This document shows, piece after piece, positions 1-6,318 of a DNA stretch of 10,086 nucleotides. The DNA is from Patescibacteria group bacterium (lineage in GTDB: Bacteria > Patescibacteriota > Minisyncoccia > Phycocordibacterales > DATDWN01), in NCBI GenBank assembly GCA_030917185.1, contig JAUPVF010000029.1, forward strand, positions 1 through 10,086. Direction: 5' to 3'. Below the pieces are notes generated by a model. That model worked only from the letters and a program-made list of their open reading frames with translations. It made no database searches and was not told the origin of the DNA. Positions within the stretch are counted from its first letter, which is position 1; each line of letters opens with the position of its first letter. The position numbers and the translations under genes are program-made.

Positions 1-340
1 GCGGAAGATTCTCGACTGCGGCCACCCGTAGGTGTATGGTCCGTGTCTCAGTACCATCGGTGGGGGTCAGCCTCTCAGCTCCCCTAGACGTCATCGCCTT
101 GGTAGGCCATTACCCTACCAACTAGCTGATATCCCGCAGGCCACTCCTTTAGCGATAAATCTTTACTCCGAAGAGACTATCAAGTATTAGCTAATCTTTC
201 GACTAGTTATTCCTGACTAAAGGGTGTGTACCTACGTGTTACTACCTCGTTCGCCGGTGACCCTTGCGGGCCCCCTCGACTTGCATGCCTTATCCACGCC
301 GCCAGCGTTCATCCTGAGCTAGGATCAAACTCTTAAAAAA
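1..340 (-). rRNA. rrs: 16S ribosomal RNA, 5' part (partial, runs off left edge)
   Basis: On the minus strand this is the 5' domain of small-subunit rRNA, covering E. coli positions 1 to about 372. The 27F site lies at 333-314 and the 338F site at 35-16. Between these landmarks the gene is 32 nt shorter than E. coli, from compact V1/V2 helices. The 27F site reads C-T-A-G-C-T-C-A-G instead of the usual T-G-G-C-T-C-A-G ending, turning the helix-1 U13-G21 wobble into U-A. The 338F site reads ACACCTACGGGTGGCCGCAG, a compensatory swap in helix 14 (340/349) plus A353C. These are real covarying changes and point to a divergent lineage such as Patescibacteria. The mature 5' end is placed near 340 by analogy with E. 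coli (7 nt before A8) and is approximate. The rest of the operon is outside the window. Confidence 0.97.
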
Positions 341-617
341 GTTTGAAAACTTTTGTGGAGAACGGAACAAAATAAAGAAAAATATATTATATGATTTTTA
401 TTCTGATTTTCTCCAGAATGAACACTGATTATGATTTGTTATTGATTGTGCAACATATTGCTAACATGTTGCATATCCGGAACTATTTATAAAATTCAAG
501 AAACTTGCACTTATAAATACGTTCTTGCCCGACCCATTTTGGGAAATGAGGCGGGCTCTAATTCAATTTGATTGTCAACGAACTTTCAAAAATGTGCCCT
601 TATTGAGGCACCTGTAT
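341..617 (-). other. 16S rRNA 5' leader (pre-rRNA spacer) with three hairpins
   Basis: These roughly 275 bases between the proposed rRNA promoter and mature 16S hold no believable gene. Read on the minus strand they contain three stem-loops. One at 556-527 has a G-C-C-C-G/C-G-G-G-C base and a C-A-T-T-T/A-A-A-T-G tip separated by a near-paired segment. One at 473-449 has an 8-bp stem T-G-C-A-A-C-A-T/A-T-G-T-T-G-C-A. One at 419-400 has a 6-bp stem A-T-T-C-T-G/C-A-G-A-A-T. None is followed by a convincing T-tract, so they look like processing or folding elements rather than terminators. Leaders of rRNA operons commonly carry RNase III processing stems and antitermination signals; I did not find a clear boxA. 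Assigning these hairpins to processing is inference. Confidence 0.55.
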
Positions 618-645
618 AGTATAGCCATAACTAAACCAAAGTCAA
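618..645 (-). promoter_or_regulatory. sigma70-type promoter, probably for the rRNA operon
   Basis: On the minus strand a -35 box TTGACT (645-640) is separated by 16 nt from a -10 box TATACT (623-618), which predicts a start near 611 and a 270-nt leader before mature 16S. The -35 lies 29 nt past the stop codon of the CAP-domain gene and no gene other than rRNA lies downstream. A nearby TTGACA at 578-573 has no usable -10 at the right spacing. The A/T-rich TATAAT at 391-386, close to the 16S start, lacks a -35. Confidence 0.6.
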
Positions 646-673
646 TACCCCAAAACCCACACTCTGAACATAC

Positions 674-1645
674 CTATAACACCTCCACTGGAGGCACAAT
701 AATGACCCGATACAGGTAAAAAAGGCCATATAATAAGAGCAATATGACAGCCCCCCAGACCAATGGAGAAATGTGCTGTTGTTTAATTTTAGTGGTCATT
801 ATAAGCGCCAAACCAACACCGATAATTATGCCGAGTATTGTATAAATAATACTCATCGTTTTACTTGGGGACACGAGTATTTTATGCCATATGGTGGACT
901 TTTCTGATACCACACCAGATGGCACACTCGCTGGCTCTTTGTTTTCTACAGCAACATATAACTGGTTATCAGTCTGTTCACCAAGCACTTGGGTTGATAC
1001 AGGAGTAATAACTTTTTTCTCTGATAATTCTTTCTGTGAATCTCTAACAACTATCGGGTTTGCTTGACTAACAGCATTTATTTTCTTAGTAGGTCTGCCG
1101 AAAAATTGTACAACAAATGTTGTTACCTTCCCCTCATACATTCCCTGTGCAGTTGCAATACCGATTTCGGTAAAACGATTGTTTAATATATTGTCACGAT
1201 GCCCCGGCGAATTCATCCATGCATTATCAACATCAACGGAATCTGTAAAATTAACTGCTAGATTTTCACCAGCATAAGAAAAATCATATCCAACAGCATC
1301 CAACCAATACCATGGACTTTTACCCTCTGGACTATTGTGTGCAAAATAACCCTTGGTCACCATATCATCTGCTTTCAGTTGCGCTGCTCGTTCCAAAAGA
1401 GGATTAATACTGAGCACATCCAGTGAGGTTTTCTGTCTATCCTGATTTGTGTAATCCACCAATACATGTGGCAAAACTAACGCCACCATGTCGGTACGAT
1501 TCAATACATATTGTCCAAGTACCGCCACACAAAATACAAGAATCGTGCAGAGACCAACCAATATGAGACTACGTTTTCCAACAAGATGAGGCACATAATT
1601 ATTATCTTTGTGTGGAATGAATAGTTTTTTAAGCACCATTTTCAT
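674..1645 (-). CDS. membrane-anchored CAP-domain (SCP/PR-1, YkwD-like) protein
   Basis: 323 residues from the chosen ATG. A transmembrane or signal-anchor helix lies at about 26-48, a CAP domain at about 80-185, a polar linker at 186-255, then two C-terminal transmembrane helices at about 264-284 and 296-315. CAP signatures seen are H-N-S-P-E-G-K-S-P (103-111), G-E-N-L-A (126-130), W-M-N-S-P-G-H-R-D-N-I-L (143-154) and E-I-G-I-A. Bacterial CAP proteins are extracytoplasmic and mostly of unproven activity; the domain is expected on the outer face of the membrane. The reading frame stays open upstream to 1750, but that would place the stop and the strong terminator of the preceding gene inside this gene, so the ATG at 1645 is preferred (ATG at 1639 is an alternative). 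No Shine-Dalgarno precedes either start, and no clear promoter or terminator of its own is visible. Family assignment is firm; biological role unknown. Confidence 0.85.
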   Translation of the reverse strand: MKMVLKKLFIPHKDNNYVPHLVGKRSLILVGLCTILVFCVAVLGQYVLNRTDMVALVLPHVLVDYTNQDRQKTSLDVLSINPLLERAAQLKADDMVTKGYFAHNSPEGKSPWYWLDAVGYDFSYAGENLAVNFTDSVDVDNAWMNSPGHRDNILNNRFTEIGIATAQGMYEGKVTTFVVQFFGRPTKKINAVSQANPIVVRDSQKELSEKKVITPVSTQVLGEQTDNQLYVAVENKEPASVPSGVVSEKSTIWHKILVSPSKTMSIIYTILGIIIGVGLALIMTTKIKQQHISPLVWGAVILLLLYGLFYLYRVIIVPPVEVL

Positions 1646-1669
1646 ATGATAATTATGACACGATACCAG

Positions 1670-1707
1670 ATAAATTAAAAACGCCCGATTGGGCGTTTTT
1701 AATTTAT
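1670..1707 (-). terminator. strong intrinsic terminator of the large surface-protein gene
   Basis: A perfect stem of about 17 bp with a 4-nt loop, core A-C-G-C-C-C-A-A-T-C-G-G-G-C-G-T, with A-run and T-run on either side so that it could work in both directions. It begins 3 nt after the TAG stop (1713-1711) of the 995-codon gene and ends 24 nt before the ATG of the CAP gene, so it separates two transcription units. Confidence 0.88.
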
Positions 1708-1710
1708 TTC

Positions 1711-4698
1711 CTATGGAAGTTGGGGCTGTGGGATACTCAGCGTTGTACACTTTATAAGATTAATCCGTCGTTGAGTTGTTTTATATACGTATCCCGTTGG
1801 CTCTTGCTCACTTTTATGTAACCCTGCTTTGACCCATGGACCCAATACTTCCAAACCTTCTTTAATTTGGAATTTATTAACCCCAGCCAATGTTTGTAGA
1901 CCAAACACGCCAGTCACCGGTATATTCAATCCAAGATATTCATTCAAAAATGTCTGTAATTTTTTAACCTCGGCAGGATCGTTTTTCTTACCAAATCTCA
2001 TGTATGTTGTAAGATAGAGTGAACATGATGGAGGCAGACTATCATCTTTAACTGTAGATGCTCCCAATACTGAACCTAATTTTTTTCCTTGAGGAAGTGA
2101 GCCTATAATAGGACCATTGCCACCTCCACCTCCATTATTTGATGATTGTGGTGCTACTGATTGTGGTTGAGGGGTCTGGCATATGTTCCCGTTGGCGACC
2201 ATTCCTGCAGGCACTACTTCTTGAACACCCTCAATATTTGAACAAAGGTCTGTTGGGGCACCATCGCCACCATCATCAACTTCTGGAACAATACACTGCC
2301 CATCTCGCAACACCCGTCCTTCTGGCACAGTTACTTGAACTCCTTGTATATTAGAACAGACATCGACAGGATGATCTGTATCCTCATCATCATCATCGTG
2401 TGGCATACAGCGCAAACTTACGTTATCCAAAAATGGACCAAGTGAATCTTCGGGTGTACCTGCATCACGAAATGAGATTGATGTTTTTGTTGTGGTAGCA
2501 GTGAAAACCACTGTCTTTGGCTCCCACACAACATGTGAGACACCTGGTTTTGGACCAACCGTCTTAACTAATGAACCGTTATACAATACTTCAAGTTTAT
2601 TTTCACTGGCAGATGTATCAGGTCGTGCAGAAAAATCAAATCGTAATTTATATTTCTTACCTGGAATAGTATCAATAGTTTGTGAAATATCTACAGGTGC
2701 AGGCTCACCAGATAATGACCCGCTTGGGCCATCCCAATCAGTGTCCAATTCTGCCCATTGCATACCATCTGATGCAGTCCAACTATTTAATCCATTATGT
2801 TGCAACTCAATATTTGCTACATCTGGACGAGTGGCTTCACCAAATGTTGCCGATCCTCCAAACCATTTAACAACCCAATCTAAATCAGTTGTCCCTGATG
2901 GGAAAATGTTCCAAGAAGCATCTGCAACTGTTGGTTTTTCAAATGACCCATTTTTTATGAGTTCAACTTGAGCATCACAAACTGGTGCAGGCACAGTTGT
3001 ATCATGATTTACAACTACAACAGTATGCGTCGGTTCATTAATTGTCACCGCACCGAGCCCAGATACATTTGTCCACCCTGGCTTCCCCACTTCACCTACA
3101 ACATAATCACCGTACGGAACCTGATCAAACAAAACGCATCCATCTTGACCGGTCACACCCAGATACCCCTCATCTATATTAACTGAAAGAGAACCCGAGT
3201 TATCATTGAACCAACTTTCATTTTGGACTGTCCCACTGCCGTCAAAAATCCTAAAATTTGCTGGTCCAGATGAAGCCGGTACAAACGATTGCATGTACGT
3301 ATGAGAATCATTATACAGACCCCAATCTGATTGAGGATCAAATGTGTTATTTATTTGTAATTCTAGAATATCAGTCTGATATCCAGTATACCCATCCATA
3401 TGTGTCAGCCAATTATCGGTTGATGAGTATTCAGGATCAACCTGATTTGCCCCGCCTTGATTCATCCATGTTCCTGATGCAGTGGCAATATACGACATCC
3501 CTGCAACCAATGGGTTTGAATTTACCCCACCTGATGAATTAACAGGAACTGATAATCCTGTTTGAATATTTTTACCTTTTAATATCAATGTCCAACCAGA
3601 AAGCGGTTTCTCTGCATCATCAGTTTTACACAACTTAACCGACGAAGATGGTGGTGGAGAGACTTTATTTTTCACATTAAAAGCAACACAATAGTACGTC
3701 GTGCCAGCAACAACCGGATCAATAAATTCGTAGTTGTCATAATTCAAAACATCAGTACCACAATACATTTCTGCACTCTGTTCGTCTTGAGGCGCTTGTC
3801 CTGACGTATTATCACTAAACGGCACATAGTCGTTTTGCAATACTTCACGGAACCATGCTTTGGTACCGGCTGGAATCTCTGTTTGTACAACACCGTTTAC
3901 ATCTGTTGGTCCAAATGTTGTCCATGGATTTCCAGCAGGAGAAGTTATGTTTGATCCAGGGTTTGGTGCATCACTTGGTCCCCATTGAAATTGCCAATCT
4001 TTTTGAACATGACATGTTTTATGGCTTTCCAGAAAACTTGAAACGGTTGATGCGGTTATATCAGGTCCACCATTACCCCATTTAGGAAGATCAGAAATAT
4101 TATCACAGACTATTTTTGTGGCTACTATAGTGGCAGTTGTCGGAGGAACATCACACTCATTGTTTTTTATATCAAGTTTATATAGTAATCCTGCTGGGTT
4201 AGTGTGTGAATCTGCGCCAGCCAAAGCAAAGTTTTTAACCGTAACTTCAATCGTGTTAGAACCGGAATGCAATTTGCTTGCAATGTCATATGTGGCAACA
4301 GAACTAAAATTGGTTTCTATTGCAAGTTTGTCATCAACCGTATCTCCATTCACTTTAAGCAAAAATCCATTATCAGCAGCAATCTGTAATGATGCTGATG
4401 TAACCGAACCAGTCACAGAAAATGTCCGAGTGAATATTCTGGTCTGGTCGATTGTAGGTTCAGGAACTTCCACAGTATCCCAGATCCATGTCGCACCAGG
4501 AATTGATGTCCATCCTGGATGAACCCACGTTGCAACTGATGGGTTTCCACCCACCAACGTCGCGCTATCACTTACGATTGTTTGTGTTGCCTCTGTATTA
4601 CATGATGGCGCAACAGGAACCGCCAAAACAGTTCCCGGAACAACCCATGCGGGCAGAACCAAGGCAAACATCAAGATACATGATGTTATATATTTCAT
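1711..4698 (-). CDS. large secreted modular surface protein with C-terminal peptidoglycan-binding-like domain
   Basis: 995 residues. A signal peptide spans 1-25 or so, with likely cleavage after V-L-A. Modules in order, by eye: a beta-sandwich domain at 80-180 with A-A-D-N-G-F-L-L-K-V-N-G, as in PA14/galactose-binding-like folds; a cysteine-containing region at 185-345; a SpaA/prealbumin-like segment beginning S-V-K-L-C-K-T-D-D (353-361) and ending near G-C-V-L-F-D-Q-V-P-Y-G-D-Y (520-532); and a DUF642/carbohydrate-binding-like domain at 577-764 (N-G-S-F-E start, F-L-D-N-V-S-L end). Then come an acidic H-D-D-D-D-E-D stretch, two 24-residue Cys repeats, a Gly-rich linker, and a peptidoglycan-binding-like domain at 892-984 (E-V-K-K-L-Q-T-F-L-N, F-G-L-Q-T, E-P-T-G-Y-V-Y). 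There is no LPxTG or C-terminal membrane helix, so wall attachment would have to be through the last domain. The ATG at 4698 starts a clean signal peptide; the frame is open to 4827, but that would overlap the promoter. Adhesion or cell-surface binding is inference. Confidence 0.85.
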   Translation of the reverse strand: MKYITSCILMFALVLPAWVVPGTVLAVPVAPSCNTEATQTIVSDSATLVGGNPSVATWVHPGWTSIPGATWIWDTVEVPEPTIDQTRIFTRTFSVTGSVTSASLQIAADNGFLLKVNGDTVDDKLAIETNFSSVATYDIASKLHSGSNTIEVTVKNFALAGADSHTNPAGLLYKLDIKNNECDVPPTTATIVATKIVCDNISDLPKWGNGGPDITASTVSSFLESHKTCHVQKDWQFQWGPSDAPNPGSNITSPAGNPWTTFGPTDVNGVVQTEIPAGTKAWFREVLQNDYVPFSDNTSGQAPQDEQSAEMYCGTDVLNYDNYEFIDPVVAGTTYYCVAFNVKNKVSPPPSSSVKLCKTDDAEKPLSGWTLILKGKNIQTGLSVPVNSSGGVNSNPLVAGMSYIATASGTWMNQGGANQVDPEYSSTDNWLTHMDGYTGYQTDILELQINNTFDPQSDWGLYNDSHTYMQSFVPASSGPANFRIFDGSGTVQNESWFNDNSGSLSVNIDEGYLGVTGQDGCVLFDQVPYGDYVVGEVGKPGWTNVSGLGAVTINEPTHTVVVVNHDTTVPAPVCDAQVELIKNGSFEKPTVADASWNIFPSGTTDLDWVVKWFGGSATFGEATRPDVANIELQHNGLNSWTASDGMQWAELDTDWDGPSGSLSGEPAPVDISQTIDTIPGKKYKLRFDFSARPDTSASENKLEVLYNGSLVKTVGPKPGVSHVVWEPKTVVFTATTTKTSISFRDAGTPEDSLGPFLDNVSLRCMPHDDDDEDTDHPVDVCSNIQGVQVTVPEGRVLRDGQCIVPEVDDGGDGAPTDLCSNIEGVQEVVPAGMVANGNICQTPQPQSVAPQSSNNGGGGGNGPIIGSLPQGKKLGSVLGASTVKDDSLPPSCSLYLTTYMRFGKKNDPAEVKKLQTFLNEYLGLNIPVTGVFGLQTLAGVNKFQIKEGLEVLGPWVKAGLHKSEQEPTGYVYKTTQRRINLIKCTTLSIPQPQLP
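2179..2364 (-). repeat. two tandem 24-residue Cys repeats (D-x-C-S-N-I-x-G-V-Q type)
   Basis: Within the surface protein, residues 779-802 and 817-840 are two copies of a short module with 13 of 24 identical residues: D-x-C-S-N-I-x-G-V-Q, then V-P-x-G-x-V and a closing C. Each copy has two cysteines 21 residues apart, suggesting one disulfide per module outside the cell. They sit between the lectin-like domain and the Gly-rich linker, as stalk-like spacers. Confidence 0.8.
2384..2397 (+). repeat. short trinucleotide repeat (TCA)4 coding an Asp run
   Basis: Four TCA units plus TC on the plus strand, read as GAT/GAT-like Asp codons in the surface protein (D768-D771). Unit number can change without a frameshift, altering only the length of the acidic stretch. 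It is short, so the variation potential is modest. Confidence 0.6.
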
Positions 4699-4773
4699 AT
4701 AAATTATAAAAATTAAATAATAAAAAGAGTTGAAAAAGAACAAACCAACCAGAGGACCATCAATTGTTGCATA

Positions 4774-4803
4774 ATTATACAAAGAGCAATTGACAAAAGT
4801 CAA
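4774..4803 (-). promoter_or_regulatory. sigma70-type promoter of the large surface-protein gene
   Basis: On the minus strand TTGACT (4803-4798), an 18-nt spacer and a perfect TATAAT (4779-4774) predict a start near 4767 and a 5' UTR of about 70 nt before the ATG at 4698. It lies just past the preceding gene's terminator. No Shine-Dalgarno is visible in the very A/T-rich UTR. Confidence 0.65.
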
Positions 4804-4805
4804 TT
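4788..4805. promoter_or_regulatory. perfect inverted repeat over the -35 box (possible operator)
   Basis: A-A-T-T-G-A-C, a 4-nt A spacer, then G-T-C-A-A-T-T: a 7-bp perfect palindrome that contains the -35 hexamer of the surface-protein promoter and extends toward the spacer. The position fits a repressor site. On the plus strand it is followed by a T-run and could instead be a weak terminator, but no plus-strand gene ends here. An operator role is inference. Confidence 0.35.
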
Positions 4806-4811
4806 TTTTTA

Positions 4812-5300
4812 TCAACACAATATACACCGGTTATGCACAAAAAAAACCGAGGTACCCATCCCTCGGTTCAACGCCATGCGCCCATCCATTTTTTCCAACA
4901 TCTTTATAACCTTGCGCAATTGTCTCTGCGCAGGGTCAAACGAAAATCTAGAATGCTTATTTAATCTGTTAGCAAGAGCTAACAGATTGAAATATTCATC
5001 CCGCCCGATCTTATTTCCTTTATACTCTCGTTCCGCACGAGAGCGGAGAAGCAACGCTAATTCTCTACAATCCTCTTGGATGATGACCAGCCGTTTGAGA
5101 TGTTCATCAACCATGATGGCCGAACGAAACATCTCCACAACATCACCCTCACGACGAGCAGTCTCAATTTTCCCAAAACTTTCGTTCAAGGCATTCTGAT
5201 GATGGGAAAACCTTTGATCAAGTTTTTCCCCATCAAAAGACGAGACCTGCATTTGACCCCCACATACGGGGACCAGAAACAAAAACAGAAGTTTGTACAT
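4812..5300 (-). CDS. small exported protein of unknown function; 3' end doubtful
   Basis: 162 codons as read. I do not recognise a family. The N-terminus has a short basic-hydrophobic signal (residues 1-12) followed by V-P-V-C-G-G; the cysteine hints at a lipoprotein, but the -1 residue is Val, so the lipobox is not canonical. From about 24 to 140 the protein is charged, rich in Leu, Arg and Glu, and looks almost wholly alpha-helical or coiled-coil. The start is well supported: a GGAGG lies 6 nt upstream of the ATG. The end is odd: a strong intrinsic terminator spans codons 145-155, so mRNA would end before the in-frame TGA (4814-4812). In the +1 frame a TGA at 4870-4868 abuts the terminator, and an A6 run lies at 4894-4889. 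The real product may therefore be about 145 residues, with the last ~20 codons an artefact of an indel. It has its own likely promoter and lies between secF and the surface protein. Confidence 0.65.
   Translation of the reverse strand: MYKLLFLFLVPVCGGQMQVSSFDGEKLDQRFSHHQNALNESFGKIETARREGDVVEMFRSAIMVDEHLKRLVIIQEDCRELALLLRSRAEREYKGNKIGRDEYFNLLALANRLNKHSRFSFDPAQRQLRKVIKMLEKMDGRMALNRGMGTSVFFVHNRCILC
4839..4868 (-). terminator. intrinsic terminator inside the 3' end of the 162-codon ORF
   Basis: On the minus strand, an 8-bp stem A-A-C-C-G-A-G-G/C-C-T-C-G-G-T-T with an 8-nt loop runs straight into an 8-T tract (4846-4839). This is a textbook Rho-independent terminator. It overlaps coding sequence of the orphan gene as read and insulates the surface-protein promoter downstream. 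Confidence 0.82.
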
Positions 5301-5306
5301 GGAAAA

Positions 5307-5311
5307 CCTCC
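5307..5311 (-). promoter_or_regulatory. Shine-Dalgarno site for the 162-codon gene
   Basis: GGAGG on the minus strand, 6 nt before the ATG at 5300. It is the only strong ribosome binding site in this window; the other starts lack one. It fixes the start of this otherwise unrecognised gene. Confidence 0.8.
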
Positions 5312-5317
5312 ATATAT

Positions 5318-5345
5318 ACTATACATCATATTTTAATTTTGTAAA
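5318..5345 (-). promoter_or_regulatory. possible promoter of the 162-codon gene
   Basis: TTTACA (5345-5340), 16-nt spacer, TATAGT (5323-5318) on the minus strand, directly after the secF terminator. The predicted start near 5311 falls at the first base of the Shine-Dalgarno, leaving a very short leader, so the exact boxes are uncertain even though a promoter is expected here. Confidence 0.4.
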
Positions 5346-5347
5346 CA

Positions 5348-5379
5348 AAAAACCACACATGGTCCCTTGTGTGGTTTTT
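5348..5379 (-). terminator. intrinsic terminator after secF
   Basis: A 12-bp stem, A-A-A-A-A-C-C-A-C-A-C-A against its complement, with an 8-nt loop and flanking A and T runs, 18 nt past the secF stop codon on the minus strand. The symmetry would allow termination in either direction, but only secF ends here. Confidence 0.85.
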
Positions 5380-5397
5380 AACTACATACCCGCCAAG

Positions 5398-6309
5398 TTA
5401 TTTCTTACCCTGCATTTTTTCAAGTGTAACCAAAAGTGGTGATGCAACGAATATAGATGAATATGTACCGATAATCACACCGACCAATAGTACAAAAGCG
5501 AAGTTTTTTGTTGACTCACCGCCCAGAAAATACAGTGCCATCAGTGTGATGAATATAGTGAGTGATGTGTTAATTGATCTTCCAAATGTCTGTGTTACTG
5601 AATGTCCAACTGTTTCAACAAAGGTTTCTTTTGATTTTGCAGAGTTCTGATTGTTTAATCGTAAATTTTCTCGGACACGATCAAACACAACAATCGTATC
5701 GTGAACAGAGTAACCAAGGATGGCGAGAAGGGCGGTAACAAACAACAAGTCAATTTCCCCTCCTCGGTAATGAATCCACGTAACGAACACACCCGTTGGT
5801 ATAATGACGTCATGGGCAAGGGCAATGATAGTAGAGACACCATATTTCCACGAAGCAACTGGGAATGATACTTTCCTAAATGCGAAAGTGATAAACAGAA
5901 CAATACACAGCATCACAATACCAATCGCAACAAATGCCTTGTTTTTTAATTCAGCCCCCACCACAGGACCAATTGAGTTAAATCTTTCTTCTTTTGCTTG
6001 GTTCAGAGGATCCTTTGAGAAAACCTGTTCAATCGTTACTTTTTCTACAGGAGTAATCTCCCGAGTTTTCAAAATATAATTTGCATTTCCTGATGGAGTC
6101 AACATATATGTACCCAATCCAAGCGTATCAAGATCTGCTTTCAAACTTTCCTGACTTGGACGAGTAGTTGCATAACTCACTTCCAAAATCGATCCCCCTT
6201 TGAAGTCAATTCCAAAGTTAAAACCAAACACAAACATTGCTATACATGAAGCAATAATGAGAAGTAGTGATAACCCGAAGAAAAATTTTCTGTTATTTAC
6301 GATAAACAT
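5398..6309 (-). CDS. secF: protein translocase subunit SecF
   Basis: 303 residues, normal length for SecF. With SecD it forms the membrane complex that uses the proton gradient to pull exported proteins through SecYEG late in translocation. Visible family marks are one N-terminal membrane helix (about 9-30) ending in F-N-F-G-I-D-F-K-G-G (30-39), a periplasmic-type P1 domain to about 110, and S-I-G-P-V-V-G-A-E-L (112-121). Helix-rich segments follow, with G-Y-S-V-H-D-T-I-V-V-F-D-R-V-R-E-N (199-215), R-S-I-N-T-S-L (244-250) and G-T-Y-S-S-I-F-V-A-S-P (281-291). Six membrane helices in total fit the family. It follows secD by 9 nt, so the two are one operon; no Shine-Dalgarno is seen and translation may be coupled to secD. 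A terminator lies just downstream. Confidence 0.96.
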   Translation of the reverse strand: MFIVNNRKFFFGLSLLLIIASCIAMFVFGFNFGIDFKGGSILEVSYATTRPSQESLKADLDTLGLGTYMLTPSGNANYILKTREITPVEKVTIEQVFSKDPLNQAKEERFNSIGPVVGAELKNKAFVAIGIVMLCIVLFITFAFRKVSFPVASWKYGVSTIIALAHDVIIPTGVFVTWIHYRGGEIDLLFVTALLAILGYSVHDTIVVFDRVRENLRLNNQNSAKSKETFVETVGHSVTQTFGRSINTSLTIFITLMALYFLGGESTKNFAFVLLVGVIIGTYSSIFVASPLLVTLEKMQGKK

Positions 6310-6318
6310 AGTAGTGGA

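Noticed and set aside
573..578. TTGACA hexamer in the rRNA leader as an alternative -35
   Set aside because: No acceptable -10 at 15-19 nt; the sequence there is GC-rich.
594..611. 5-bp hairpin followed by a T-run at the predicted rRNA transcript start, considered as a terminator for the CAP gene
   Set aside because: The stem is short with an 8-nt loop and lies downstream of the rRNA -10, where it would stop the rRNA transcript itself; too weak to call.
525..719. 64-codon plus-strand ORF upstream of the CAP gene end
   Set aside because: It spans the rRNA leader and promoter and the 3' end of the CAP gene on the other strand, has no ribosome site, and resembles no protein.
1646..1750. N-terminal extension of the CAP gene
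   Set aside because: It would contain the stop codon and 17-bp terminator of the preceding gene and has no signal-like sequence; the ATG at 1645 gives a sensible anchor helix.
2139..3542. Several plus-strand ORFs of 70-160 codons opposite the surface protein
   Set aside because: They are antisense shadows of a long gene with clear domains; compositions are low-complexity and no ribosome sites precede them.
4699..4827. 43-residue N-terminal extension of the large surface protein
   Set aside because: It covers the promoter and the palindrome, and the ATG at 4698 starts a complete signal peptide.
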